Shown here in pieces: positions 1-7,017 of a stretch of DNA of 8,587 nt; position 1 is the first letter of the stretch, and every line of letters begins with the position of its first letter. This stretch comes from Propionibacteriaceae bacterium (lineage in GTDB: Bacteria > Actinomycetota > Actinomycetes > Propionibacteriales > Propionibacteriaceae). The notes below the pieces were generated by a model. It worked only from the letters and a program-made list of their open reading frames with translations, did no database searches and was not told the DNA's origin. The position numbers were made by a program, and so were the translations under genes. The DNA is taken from assembly GCA_030544185.1 (NCBI GenBank), contig JAUNRO010000124.1:1-8587 (forward strand). Direction: 5' to 3'.

Positions 1-42
1 CGCCCAGGTCCCGCTGGGGCGACCGGGCGGGCCACCGGCTGA
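1..42 (+). CDS. C-terminal tail of an upstream gene (partial), possibly the partner sensor histidine kinase
   Basis: Frame 1 is open from the window edge and ends at a TGA at 40-42, giving a 13-residue Gly/Ala/Pro/Arg-rich tail (RPGPAGATGRATG). Only 12 bp separate this stop from the response regulator start at 55, and the ribosome binding site of the regulator lies in that gap. Genes for NarL-type regulators usually follow directly behind their sensor kinase on the same strand, so this is probably the kinase C-terminus. No kinase motif is visible in so short a piece, so both the coding call and the identity rest on context. Confidence 0.45.
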   Translation, partial: RPGPAGATGRATG

Positions 43-54
43 AAGGGAGAACAC

Positions 55-687
55 ATGAGCGTGCGCGTGTTGCTGGTCGATGACCACCCGGTGGTCCGGG
101 CGGGGCTGCGGGCGTTGCTGCAGGCCCGGGACGGGATCGAGGTCGTGGGCGAGGCGATCGACGCGGTGGACGCCCTGTCCCTGGCGCGAGAGGCTGACCC
201 GGACGTCGTCCTGTGCGACCTGCGGCTCGGCGAGGGCGGGGACGGGGTCGACGTGGTGCGGGGACTGACGCGGGATGGACGGGAGCCCGGACCGGCGGTC
301 GTGATTCTCACGACGTTCGACCACGATGCCGACATCGTCCGGGCGGTCGAGGCCGGCGCGGCGGGATATCTGCTCAAGGACGCTCCGCCCGACGAGATCG
401 TCACGGCGATCGAGCGCGCCGCCCGGGGCGAGACGGTGCTCACCGCCGATCTCACAGCGCGGGTGGTCCAGACGATGCGGGAACGCACCCGCGCACCGTT
501 GAGCGACCGGGAGCGCGAGGTTCTGCGACAGGTCGCCGAGGGCCGGTCGAACCGGGAGATCGCCAAGGTGCTGTTCGTCAGCGAAGCCACCGTGAAGACG
601 CATCTCAACCACGCCTTCGCCAAGCTCGCCGTCACCAGCCGCACGGCAGCGGTCGCCGCCGCGCGCCGGACCGGCGTCCTCGATTAG
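55..687 (+). CDS. NarL/FixJ-family two-component response regulator, LuxR-type DNA-binding output
   Basis: A 210-residue cytoplasmic transcription regulator with the usual length and two-domain layout of the NarL family. The receiver domain (about residues 3-120) has the acidic pair D9-D10, the phospho-acceptor D55 in VVLCDLRL, the switch Thr in ILTTFDHD (T86/T87) and the conserved K108 in GYLLKDA. The C-terminal LuxR/GerE helix-turn-helix (about 148-205) has LSDREREVL, GRSNREIA and SEATVKTHL. When phosphorylated by its kinase it should dimerise and bind promoter DNA; the signal and targets cannot be read from the sequence. The ATG at 55 is preceded by AAGGGAGA at 43-50, a good ribosome binding site 4 nt away. 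Translational coupling to the gene ending at 42 is likely. Its stop (TAG, 685-687) lies 7 bp from the convergent proS stop, with no terminator hairpin between them. The family call is firm; no specific gene name can be given. Confidence 0.95.
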   Translation: MSVRVLLVDDHPVVRAGLRALLQARDGIEVVGEAIDAVDALSLAREADPDVVLCDLRLGEGGDGVDVVRGLTRDGREPGPAVVILTTFDHDADIVRAVEAGAAGYLLKDAPPDEIVTAIERAARGETVLTADLTARVVQTMRERTRAPLSDREREVLRQVAEGRSNREIAKVLFVSEATVKTHLNHAFAKLAVTSRTAAVAAARRTGVLD

Positions 688-694
688 CCCTCGA

Positions 695-2455
695 TCAGCG
701 CTGCACCTCGGCCACGATCGCCTCCACCGCGGAGTCGACCGGCACCTCGCGCTTGTCGCCGGACCTGCGATCGCGCAGCTCGACCACCCCGTCGGCCAGG
801 CCCCGACCAACGACAACGCTGGTCGGCATGCCAAGCACCTCGGCGTCGGCGAACTTGACCCCCGGGGAGGCCTTGCGATCATCAAGCAGCACCCGGATCC
901 CGCGCGCGGCCAGGGCCTCGGCGATCTCGGTGGCCTTGGCGAACACGTCGTCACCCTTTCCGGTGGCCAGGACGTGCACGGCATAGGGCGCCAGCGCCTG
1001 CGGCCAGCACAGACCCTTGTCGTCGCAGGTCGTCTCCGCCACGGCGGCGACGGCGCGGGACACGCCGATGCCATAGGAGCCCATGGTCACCGTGACCTGC
1101 TTGCCGTTCTGGTCGAGAACCTTGAGCCCGAGCGCCTCGGCATACTTGCGACCCAGCTGGAAGATGTGGCCCATCTCCATCCCCCGGGCGAGCGACAGCG
1201 GGCCGGAGCCGTCCGGCGCCGGATCCCCCGCGCGGATGTCCGCGACGTCGATGAGCCCGTCCGGGGTGAAGTCGCGGCCGCAGACGAGGTCGAACACATG
1301 TTTGCCGGGGAAGTTGGCGCCGGTGATCCAGCGGGTGCCCTCGGCGACCCGGGGGTCCACGAGATAGCGGACGCCGGATCCGTCCTCGCCGAGACCGAGC
1401 GCCTGGGGTCCGATATAGCCGCGGACGAGCTGGGGGTACGCCGGGAAGTCCTCCTCGGAGAACGGCTCCACGACCGCCGGTTCGACGGTGGCCTCGAGCC
1501 TCTTCAGGTCGACCTCGCGATCCCCGGGCACCCCGATCACCAGCGGCTCGCGGTTGCCCTCGGGGTCGACCAGCATGACCACGACGTTCTTCAGCGTGTC
1601 CGCCGCCGTGTAGCCCGCGGAGGGGAAGAGTTCGTTCGCGACCGCGACGAGCGTCTCGATCGTCGGGGTGTCCGGGGTGTCCTCCACATGGGCGGCCGGC
1701 GCATCGTCGAACGGCACCGGCGGGCTGGGCTCGAAGCGGACCGCCTCGACGTTCGCGGCATACCCACCCGGGGACCGCACGAACGTGTCCTCACCGTTCT
1801 CGGCGACCGCGAGGAACTCCTCCGACGCCGAGCCGCCCATGGCCCCCGAGGTCGCCTGCACGATCACATAGTCAAAGCCGAGACGGTCGAAGATCTTGAT
1901 GTAGGCGGCACGGTGCGCGTCGTAGGAGGCCTGCAGGCTCTCGTCGTCGACATCGAACGAATAGGAGTCCTTCATCACGAACTCGCGGCCGCGGAGCAGG
2001 CCGGCGCGGGGCCGCGCCTCGTCGCGATATTTCGTCTGGACCTGATAGAGCGACAGCGGCAGGTCCTTGTAGGAGGAGTAGAGATCCTTCACCAGCAGGG
2101 TGAACATCTCCTCATGGGTGGGCCCGAGCAGATAGTCGCCGTCGCGCCGGTCGTGGAGCCGGAAGAGATTGTCACCGTATTCGGTCCACCGGTTCGTCGC
2201 CTCATAGGGCTCACGGGGCAACAGCGCCGGGAACCGGACCTCCTGGGCGCCGATCGCGTCCATCTCCTCGCGCACGATGCGCTCGACGTTCTGCAGCACC
2301 GCCAATCCGAGCGGCAGCCAGGAATAGATGCCGGGTGCGACGCGGCGGATATAGCCCGCCCGCACCAGCCAGCGGTGGCTCGGCACCTCCGCATCAGCCG
2401 GGTCCTCCCGCAGGGTCCGGACGAACAGTTGGGACATCCTGGCGAGTTCGGACAC
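695..2455 (-). CDS. proS: Prolyl-tRNA synthetase (bacterial type with INS editing domain)
   Basis: Class II aminoacyl-tRNA synthetase that charges tRNA-Pro with proline in the cytoplasm. From the chosen start it has 586 residues, normal for the bacterial type. The catalytic core holds GPTHEE (about 111-116), motif 2 [17 protein letters not shown] (about 143-159) and motif 3 [10 protein letters not shown] (about 458-467). Between motifs 2 and 3 lies the INS (YbaK-like) editing domain (about 197-380), including a TLKN segment whose Lys (about 289) matches the editing lysine of the family. The anticodon-binding domain fills the last 110 or so residues. I start at GTG 2455 ([11 protein letters not shown]) because AGGAG at 2464-2468 lies 8 nt upstream. 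The frame stays open to 2584, but that stretch contains the terminator of the upstream VOC gene. An ATG at 2437 is a weaker alternative. The gene has its own leader after that terminator and converges with the response regulator. Confidence 0.96.
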   Translation of the reverse strand: MSELARMSQLFVRTLREDPADAEVPSHRWLVRAGYIRRVAPGIYSWLPLGLAVLQNVERIVREEMDAIGAQEVRFPALLPREPYEATNRWTEYGDNLFRLHDRRDGDYLLGPTHEEMFTLLVKDLYSSYKDLPLSLYQVQTKYRDEARPRAGLLRGREFVMKDSYSFDVDDESLQASYDAHRAAYIKIFDRLGFDYVIVQATSGAMGGSASEEFLAVAENGEDTFVRSPGGYAANVEAVRFEPSPPVPFDDAPAAHVEDTPDTPTIETLVAVANELFPSAGYTAADTLKNVVVMLVDPEGNREPLVIGVPGDREVDLKRLEATVEPAVVEPFSEEDFPAYPQLVRGYIGPQALGLGEDGSGVRYLVDPRVAEGTRWITGANFPGKHVFDLVCGRDFTPDGLIDVADIRAGDPAPDGSGPLSLARGMEMGHIFQLGRKYAEALGLKVLDQNGKQVTVTMGSYGIGVSRAVAAVAETTCDDKGLCWPQALAPYAVHVLATGKGDDVFAKATEIAEALAARGIRVLLDDRKASPGVKFADAEVLGMPTSVVVGRGLADGVVELRDRRSGDKREVPVDSAVEAIVAEVQR

Positions 2456-2475
2456 GTGCACTTCTCCTGGGATCG

Positions 2476-2496
2476 GGGTCGACCGACCCAACCCTA
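2476..2496 (-). promoter_or_regulatory. Candidate proS promoter -10 box with adjacent 6+6 bp dyad
   Basis: Read on the - strand, TAGGGT (2491-2496) matches the actinobacterial TANNNT -10 pattern and would start transcription about 30 nt before the proS GTG. No convincing -35 box lies at the usual spacing. Directly downstream a small dyad, GGGTCG-GT-CGACCC (2476-2489), would fall in the first transcribed bases. It contains a SalI-like GTCGAC and may be chance in GC-rich DNA. The position between the upstream terminator and the proS ribosome binding site is the main support. Confidence 0.35.
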
Positions 2497-2543
2497 GCGC
2501 CCGCGGACGTGCCCTCGGACCCTTGCCGATTGGGGCCACGCCG

Positions 2544-2581
2544 AAACAAAAACCGGCGCCATCCTGTGGGGATGACGCCGG
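2544..2581 (-). terminator. Intrinsic (Rho-independent) terminator of the VOC gene
   Basis: On the - strand, CCGGCGTCATCC pairs with GGATGGCGCCGG, a 12 bp stem (2553-2564 with 2570-2581) with one G-U pair and a 5-nt loop. It is followed at once by TTTTTGTTT (2544-2552). This is a textbook terminator for transcripts running leftward. It lies 53 bp past the VOC stop codon (2635). On the + strand no T-run follows the hairpin, so it acts in one direction. It separates the VOC transcript from proS and shows that the open frame upstream of proS GTG 2455 is not coding. Confidence 0.9.
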
Positions 2582-2634
2582 CAACGGACTTGCTGCGGAG
2601 CGGGGCGTGTCATGGCCCGATCCAGAAGTGTCGG

Positions 2635-3381
2635 TCAGGGACGGTGCTTGGCGAAGACGCCAGCGGTGATGCCGTCCGGATCGGTCACGGTGAAGAACGG
2701 GGTCGGTGCCTCGGCGATGACGTCGCCGGTGTGATAACCAGCCGCCCGCATCCGAGCGGCGGCGATGTCGAGCGGCTCGCTGGTCACGAACCCGATCTGG
2801 ACCTCCGCCTGCCCCTCGGGGCAGTGGTGCCGGGTGCTGGGTGACAGCCCGATGACGCCCGCGGGCTCGTCGGAGTTCAGCACGCGCCAGTCGACTTGGC
2901 CGTCGGTCTGCTGCTCGAAGCCGAGCACCTCGAAGAACTCGCTGTCACCGGCCACCGAGAGGGTGTGGCGCAGAGCCACGATCTCGACCGGATTGGCGGC
3001 CTGCTGAGCCTCGGTGCGGTCCAACACCGCCTGACCGACCCAGATGCTCTGGCCGTTGGTGTCGGTCACGGTGACGCCGGGGGCGCCGCTGTCGGAGAGC
3101 TCGTGGTGGAGGTCATAGGACTCGAAGAGCTCGGCGGCAGCGACATAGTCGTTGGTGCAGAAGGAGAGTTCGGCGCGGCCGGGGCGGCCACGGTCCGGGT
3201 TCTCATACAGAGCGATGACACCGCCCTTTGCATAGACATAGGTCAGGTCCATGTCGTGCTCGTTGAAGAGCACCGGTCCCATGCCCAGTGCCTGCAGAAA
3301 GCCAACCATGCTGTCCACGTCATTGGTGCCGCGGAACAAGCACACAGTGAATGTGAGTTCGTCGTGCATGGTGATGGTCAT
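2635..3381 (-). CDS. Two-repeat VOC (glyoxalase/bleomycin-resistance fold) protein, substrate unknown
   Basis: A 248-residue soluble protein with no signal peptide or membrane segment. It is built of two vicinal-oxygen-chelate repeats (about 8-117 and 131-245). Each ends in the typical strand-turn-strand signature: [13 protein letters not shown] (about 103-115) and [15 protein letters not shown] (about 229-243). The second repeat also has the common opening [18 protein letters not shown], with H139 where VOC enzymes often place a metal ligand. The final Glu ligand of many family members is absent at the end of this repeat (TAGVF). It may therefore be a lyase, a dioxygenase or a binding protein, or lack a metal site; I cannot assign a reaction. 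The start is ATG 3381, preceded by AAAGGGAGG 4 nt upstream; the frame runs open to 3420. The gene has its own operator-like leader and a strong terminator, so it forms a one-gene unit inserted between the ispG cluster and proS. Confidence 0.85.
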   Translation of the reverse strand: MTITMHDELTFTVCLFRGTNDVDSMVGFLQALGMGPVLFNEHDMDLTYVYAKGGVIALYENPDRGRPGRAELSFCTNDYVAAAELFESYDLHHELSDSGAPGVTVTDTNGQSIWVGQAVLDRTEAQQAANPVEIVALRHTLSVAGDSEFFEVLGFEQQTDGQVDWRVLNSDEPAGVIGLSPSTRHHCPEGQAEVQIGFVTSEPLDIAAARMRAAGYHTGDVIAEAPTPFFTVTDPDGITAGVFAKHRP

Positions 3382-3421
3382 TAATCCTCCCTTTGTGGCC
3401 GGTGTGCCCGGCATATTCACA

Positions 3422-3455
3422 AAGATACGCGAGGGTTAGCTCTCTCAGCTAACCC
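3422..3455 (-). promoter_or_regulatory. Perfect 9+9 bp dyad (operator candidate) beside a possible -10 box of the VOC gene
   Basis: Positions 3433-3441 (GGGTTAGCT) and 3447-3455 (AGCTAACCC) are perfect inverted repeats around a 5 bp CTCTC centre. Reading toward the VOC gene on the - strand, the dyad is followed by TATCTT (3422-3427), a candidate -10 box, so a bound protein would cover the -35 region. Dyads of this size and AGCTAA-type half sites are common for MarR- or TetR-family regulators, but no such regulator is encoded nearby. The dyad is not followed by a T-run on either strand, so a terminator is unlikely. The dyad is certain; its role and the -10 call are inference. Confidence 0.55.
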
Positions 3456-3497
3456 CGTTCGGCTGAGCGGCACAACCGACCCGCTCAGCGAAACCCC
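3442..3497 (+). repeat. Direct repeat of a CTCAGC-AACCCC motif, 40 bp apart
   Basis: CTCTCAGCTAACCCC (3442-3456) and CGCTCAGCGAAACCCC (3482-3497) share CTCAGC followed by AACCCC, with one extra base in the linker of the second copy. The CTCAGC cores start at 3444 and 3484, exactly 40 bp apart, near four helical turns. Each core is also an arm of one of the two inverted repeats, so the leader of the VOC gene is an ordered array and not two unrelated hairpins. The arrangement is visible directly; binding by one regulator is inference. Confidence 0.45.
3462..3489. repeat. Second 9+9 bp inverted repeat in the VOC leader region
   Basis: GCTGAGCGG (3462-3470) is the exact inverted copy of CCGCTCAGC (3481-3489), separated by 10 bp. 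It lies 42 bp past the GNAT stop codon and just upstream of the perfect 3433-3455 dyad. It could be a hairpin that ends the GNAT transcript without a U-run (none follows on either strand), or a second regulatory site. Its inner arm sequence CTCAGC is shared with the first dyad. Confidence 0.5.
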
Positions 3498-3530
3498 TAG
3501 TAAAGGAGGGCTTACCTGCTGGTACGAACT

Positions 3531-4382
3531 TTAATAGAGAATTGTTGCAAACTCGCCGACCTCGGCAAAGCCAACGCGCCGATAGGTCGCTCGCGCGGGG
3601 GTGTTGAATGAGTTGACATAGAGCGAAAGCGTGTCGAACTCCGCCCGGGCCAGCTCGACCACGCCGGCCATCGCCGCGGCCGCCGCGCCCTGGCCGCGAT
3701 AGCTGGGATCCAGCCAGACCCCCTGGATCTGGCCAACCCCTTGGGCCGCGGACCCGATATCAGACTTGTAGACCACCTGACCGTGGCGGATGATCCCGAA
3801 CGCCCGGCCCTTGCCGATGACGTGGTCGACATAGCTGCGATAGGGCCCGGGGTCGCCACCGACGATCGGCGAGACGCCGACCTCTTCGGTATACATCCGC
3901 ACCGCCGCATCGAAATAGGCATCCGCGTGCTCGGCGCCGATTCGTTGTACGCACGGGTGGGGCTCCACCGCCGGTGCGGCCGAAATCGACATCATCGGCT
4001 GGCTCGGGCGGACCTCGCGGATCGTCGACCACGGACCGCCCCAGTGGTCCGCCAGCCTGTTCCACAGTCCCAGCGCCTGCTCCGCGGGGCCCACGATGGA
4101 ACTGCAGCGCCGCGTGCCGCTCAGCACCTGGACGAAGCCATCGAGCGCATCCTCGTCGGCGGCGACGGGCACCAGGTTGGCGCCCTGGTGGCACAGCGCC
4201 GCCAGCTCACCCGCGTCGAAGTAGCCATAGACCGGGCATCCCAGCCGCCACGGCTCCAGCCCGAACGTCTGGACCCGGGCGGCCACGAAGACGTTCGCCA
4301 CCGGGTCGCGCGCGAGAGTGTCCCAGACCGCGTCCAGGTCACGGGTGTCGAGGGTGCGGACCCCTGTCCGCCGCCGGTTCAC
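3531..4382 (-). CDS. GNAT-family N-acetyltransferase with DUF4081-type N-terminal domain
   Basis: A 283-residue cytoplasmic protein of the two-domain type found next to ispG in Actinobacteria (Rv2867c type, from memory). The N-terminal domain (about 8-120) has the pattern of DUF4081, including DPVANVFVAARV and GLEPWRLGCPVYGYF. The C-terminal GNAT domain (about 143-283) has the acetyl-CoA pyrophosphate loop RGQGAA (229-234) after GVWLDPSY, and motif B LYVNSFNTPARATYRRVGF (254-272). It should transfer an acetyl group from acetyl-CoA to an amine; the acceptor is not known to me. The start is GTG 4382, the only usable start in this frame near the 5' end. It lies 14 bp after the ispG stop and has no Shine-Dalgarno sequence, so translation probably depends on ribosomes leaving ispG. 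A link to isoprenoid metabolism is suggested only by gene order. Confidence 0.88.
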   Translation of the reverse strand: MNRRRTGVRTLDTRDLDAVWDTLARDPVANVFVAARVQTFGLEPWRLGCPVYGYFDAGELAALCHQGANLVPVAADEDALDGFVQVLSGTRRCSSIVGPAEQALGLWNRLADHWGGPWSTIREVRPSQPMMSISAAPAVEPHPCVQRIGAEHADAYFDAAVRMYTEEVGVSPIVGGDPGPYRSYVDHVIGKGRAFGIIRHGQVVYKSDIGSAAQGVGQIQGVWLDPSYRGQGAAAAAMAGVVELARAEFDTLSLYVNSFNTPARATYRRVGFAEVGEFATILY

Positions 4383-4396
4383 GGGGGTTCGGCGGG

Positions 4397-5545
4397 TCAG
4401 GCCGTGACGCTCACCTCGGGCGTACCCTCCGGCATGTCCTCCGCCAGCCGCAGGGCCTCCTCGATGAGGGTCTCGACGATGTCGGCTTCCTTCACGGTCT
4501 TGATGACCTCACCCTTGACGAAGATCTGGCCCTTGCCGTTGCCGGAGGCCACCCCGAGGTCCGCCTCCCGGGCCTCGCCCGGGCCGTTGACGACGCAGCC
4601 CATGACCGCGACGCGCAGCGGGACCGTCAGCCCCTCCAGGCCGGCGGTGACCCGCTCCGCAAGCGTATAGACGTCGACCTGGGCCCGTCCGCACGACGGG
4701 CACGACACGATCTCGAGCTTGCGGGGACGCAGGTTGAGCGACTCGAGGATCTTCGCGCCGACCTTCACCTCCTCGACCGGGTCGGCCGACAGGGAGACGC
4801 GGATGGTGTCGCCGATCCCCCGGCTCAGCAGGGCGCCGAAGGCCACGGCCGACTTGATCGTGCCCTGGAACGCCGGGCCTGCCTCGGTCACCCCGAGGTG
4901 CAGGGGCCAGTCGCCGCGCTCGGCCAGCAGCTCATAGGCCCGGACCATCACGATCGGGTCGTTGTGCTTCACCGAGATCTTGAAGTCGTGGAAGTCGTGC
5001 TCCTCGAACAGCGAGGCCTCCCACACCGCCGACTCGACCAGGGCCTCCGGGGTCGCCTTGCCGTATTTCTCCAGCAGCCGCTTGTCCAGTGAGCCCGCAT
5101 TCACGCCGATGCGGATGCTGACCCCGGCGTCCTGCGCCGCCTTGGCGATGGCCCCGACCTGGTCATCGAACGCCTTGATGTTGCCGGGGTTGACGCGCAC
5201 CGCCGCACAGCCGGCCTCGATGGCGGCGAAAACATATTTCGGCTGGAAGTGGATGTCGGCGATCACCGGGATCTGCGACTGGCGCGCAATCTCCGGCAGC
5301 GCCGCGGCATCGTCCTGGCTGGGGCACGCGACGCGCACGATGTCACAGCCGGCCGCGGTCAGCTGGGCGATCTGCTGCAGCGTCGCGTTGACATCGCTCG
5401 TCTGCGTGGTGGTCATCGACTGCACCGAGATCGGCGCGTCACCGCCGACCAACACCTTGCCGACCTTGATCTGTCGGGTCCTGCGTCGTGGAGCGAGCAC
5501 CTCGGGCGCCTCGGCGACGGCAGGAGCGGGCAGGTCGACGGTCAT
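4397..5545 (-). CDS. ispG: 4-hydroxy-3-methylbut-2-en-1-yl diphosphate synthase (IspG/GcpE)
   Basis: This [4Fe-4S] enzyme converts 2-C-methyl-D-erythritol 2,4-cyclodiphosphate to HMBPP, the next-to-last step of the MEP isoprenoid pathway. At 382 residues it has the length of the bacterial two-domain form. The N-terminal TIM barrel (about 25-270) contains [33 protein letters not shown] and RIGVNAGSL. The C-terminal domain carries the cluster ligands: C282 and C285 in SCPSCGR, C317 in [10 protein letters not shown] and the fourth ligand E324. All key residues are present, so the enzyme should be active. Electrons would come from a ferredoxin or flavodoxin partner not encoded here. The ATG at 5545 has GGAGG 4 nt upstream. 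The gene is 143 bp downstream of the site-2 protease gene, enough for its own promoter, and is followed at 14 bp by the GNAT gene. Confidence 0.97.
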   Translation of the reverse strand: MTVDLPAPAVAEAPEVLAPRRRTRQIKVGKVLVGGDAPISVQSMTTTQTSDVNATLQQIAQLTAAGCDIVRVACPSQDDAAALPEIARQSQIPVIADIHFQPKYVFAAIEAGCAAVRVNPGNIKAFDDQVGAIAKAAQDAGVSIRIGVNAGSLDKRLLEKYGKATPEALVESAVWEASLFEEHDFHDFKISVKHNDPIVMVRAYELLAERGDWPLHLGVTEAGPAFQGTIKSAVAFGALLSRGIGDTIRVSLSADPVEEVKVGAKILESLNLRPRKLEIVSCPSCGRAQVDVYTLAERVTAGLEGLTVPLRVAVMGCVVNGPGEAREADLGVASGNGKGQIFVKGEVIKTVKEADIVETLIEEALRLAEDMPEGTPEVSVTA

Positions 5546-5688
5546 GGTTCCTCCACCACGGTCAGGGAGAGCGATTCACTTAATGCAGGGGCGGGCCGTG
5601 AGCGGGCCACAGCCCAGTTTGGCAGACTCGGGCAAGCAACGGCGACGCGAGGGCTGCGCCCTCGGTGGGCCGAGTTCGCCGGGCCGAT
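5546..5688 (-). promoter_or_regulatory. Leader region of ispG; contains a 7 bp GC hairpin
   Basis: This 143 bp gap between the protease gene and ispG holds the ispG ribosome binding site (GGAGG, just before the ATG). It also holds a perfect hairpin, CGAGGGC-TGC-GCCCTCG (5648-5664), 24 bp past the protease stop. No T-run follows the hairpin on the - strand, so it is at best a U-poor terminator or an mRNA 3'-end stabiliser. An AT-rich island (CATTAAGTGAATC on the - strand, about 5570-5582) could be a -10 region for an ispG promoter, but no good -35 box is seen. I recognise no known riboswitch. Confidence 0.35.
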
Positions 5689-6996
5689 CTAGAACAGCCG
5701 GACCGGGTCGATGATGTCAGCAAGGATCAGCACCACGCCGGCGACAGCGATGAACAGGAACACCGCGTAGGCCACCGGCAGCATCTTGGCCGTGTCGAGA
5801 TAGCCGGGGTCGGGACGCCGGAACAGCCGCGCGAACTGGCGGCGTACCCACTCCGCGATCGCGCCGACGATGTGACCGCCATCCAGCGGCAGCAGGGGCA
5901 CGAAATTGAACAGCGCGACGAAGAGGTTGACGTTGCCCAGCAGCACGAGGAACGTGGCGACCTTGTCCTCGGCGGTGAGCTGCGTGGTCGTGCTGATCTC
6001 CCCCGCGGCCCTGCTGGCGCCGACGACGCTCATCGGGCCATAGATGTCCCGGGGCTGGCCGGTGACGAGGTTGACGGCGGTGTTCCAGATCTTGACGGGG
6101 AACTGGGCGAGGGCGACGAGCGACATCCTGGTCATGTCCCCCATGTCGCTGAGGACGAGCCCCGGGCCCGCGTGCACCCGCTCGGTCGTGGGGGTGAACC
6201 CGAGGAAGCCCGCCTCGACGCGTTTGGCAGGATCCCAGGTGTCGGCGACGCCGGTGAGGACGGTGTTGACCGGCGCGAGCGGGACCTGCTGGCCGCCACG
6301 GTCGACGACGATCTCCGCCCGGCCGTCGAGATTCTCACGGATCATCGTCTGCAGTTCGCGCCAGTCCTCGACGACGACGCCGTTGAAGGACATGATCCGG
6401 TCGCCAGGGCGCAGGCCCGCCTGGACCGCCGGGGTCAGTGGGTCACCGGCGCGGCACTCGTTGCGATCGGCCCGGTCGGCCGGGACCACGCACTGCGAGA
6501 CGCCCTGGACCACCGGCTGCGGCCGATAGCTGCCGTGGATGCCGAGGACGCCCCAGAGGATCAGGAAGGCGAGGATGAGGTTCATCGTGGGCCCGCCGGC
6601 CATCACGATGAGCTTCTGCCAGGTCCGTTTCTGGAAGAACAGCCGCCCGTCGTCGCTGGGTTTGATGTCGGCCCATTCGGCCTCGCGGCTGGTCTCGATC
6701 ATGGTCGCGAGCGGGTTGGCCGAACTTCCTGCGTTGCGGATGCGGCCGGTCTTCTTCTCCGGTGGGAACATCCCGACGAGCTTCACATAACCACCGAGCG
6801 GGATGGCCTTCACGCCGTATTCGGTCTCGCCCCGGCGGAAGCTCCACAGCTTCCGGCCGAAGCCCACGAAATACTCGGTGACCTTCACGCCGAAGAGTTT
6901 CGCGGGCACCATGTGACCGACCTCGTGCAGCGCGATCGAGGCCATGATGAGGGCGAAGAACAGCAGGGCTCCGCCGAGATAGATCAGGGTGTCCAT
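5689..6996 (-). CDS. rip1: Site-2 intramembrane zinc metalloprotease, Rip1/RseP (M50B) family
   Basis: A 435-residue polytopic membrane protease that cuts single-pass membrane proteins within the bilayer, in this family typically anti-sigma factors and some signal peptides. The first membrane helix (about 5-30) carries the zinc motif HEVGH (24-28), with E25 as catalytic base. The third ligand D372 lies in LLPLDGGH near the C-terminal helices (about 347-376 and 410-427), and GGPTMN opens the second helix (134-152). A PDZ domain (about 160-250) includes LRPGDRIMSFNGVVVEDW. Two cysteines, C169 and C181, sit in the extracytoplasmic stretch ahead of the PDZ core. The loop of about 80-125 between HEVGH and the second helix seems longer than in mycobacterial Rip1 as I remember it. 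The ATG at 6996 follows the dxr stop by 21 bp, with GGAG some 12 nt upstream, so it is probably cotranscribed with dxr. The symbol follows the mycobacterial orthologue by synteny and motifs. Confidence 0.93.
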   Translation of the reverse strand: MDTLIYLGGALLFFALIMASIALHEVGHMVPAKLFGVKVTEYFVGFGRKLWSFRRGETEYGVKAIPLGGYVKLVGMFPPEKKTGRIRNAGSSANPLATMIETSREAEWADIKPSDDGRLFFQKRTWQKLIVMAGGPTMNLILAFLILWGVLGIHGSYRPQPVVQGVSQCVVPADRADRNECRAGDPLTPAVQAGLRPGDRIMSFNGVVVEDWRELQTMIRENLDGRAEIVVDRGGQQVPLAPVNTVLTGVADTWDPAKRVEAGFLGFTPTTERVHAGPGLVLSDMGDMTRMSLVALAQFPVKIWNTAVNLVTGQPRDIYGPMSVVGASRAAGEISTTTQLTAEDKVATFLVLLGNVNLFVALFNFVPLLPLDGGHIVGAIAEWVRRQFARLFRRPDPGYLDTAKMLPVAYAVFLFIAVAGVVLILADIIDPVRLF

Positions 6997-7017
6997 GGGT
7001 GTGGGCAGCTCCGCGGG

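Noticed and set aside
974..2497. Long + strand open frame of 507 codons opposite proS
   Set aside because: It mirrors the proS coding frame in GC-rich DNA, has Arg/Gly/His-rich composition, no ribosome binding site and no recognisable domain.
2456..2584. N-terminal extension of ProS to an upstream ATG at 2584
   Set aside because: The extension would run through a strong terminator hairpin and T-run (2544-2581), lacks family similarity, and a well-placed AGGAG serves GTG 2455.
3382..3420. Thirteen-codon extension of the VOC protein
   Set aside because: The ribosome binding site AAAGGGAGG sits inside this stretch and points to ATG 3381; the possible -10 box also lies at its edge.
3433..3489. 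Dyads in the VOC leader as ordinary terminators of the GNAT gene
   Set aside because: Neither is followed by a T-run on the - strand, unlike the clear terminator at 2544-2581; a U-less terminator stays possible only for the 3462-3489 repeat.
3502..3545. AAAGGAGGG on the + strand at 3502-3510 as a ribosome binding site of a small gene
   Set aside because: No ATG, GTG or TTG follows at usable spacing, and the frames beyond run antisense to the GNAT gene.
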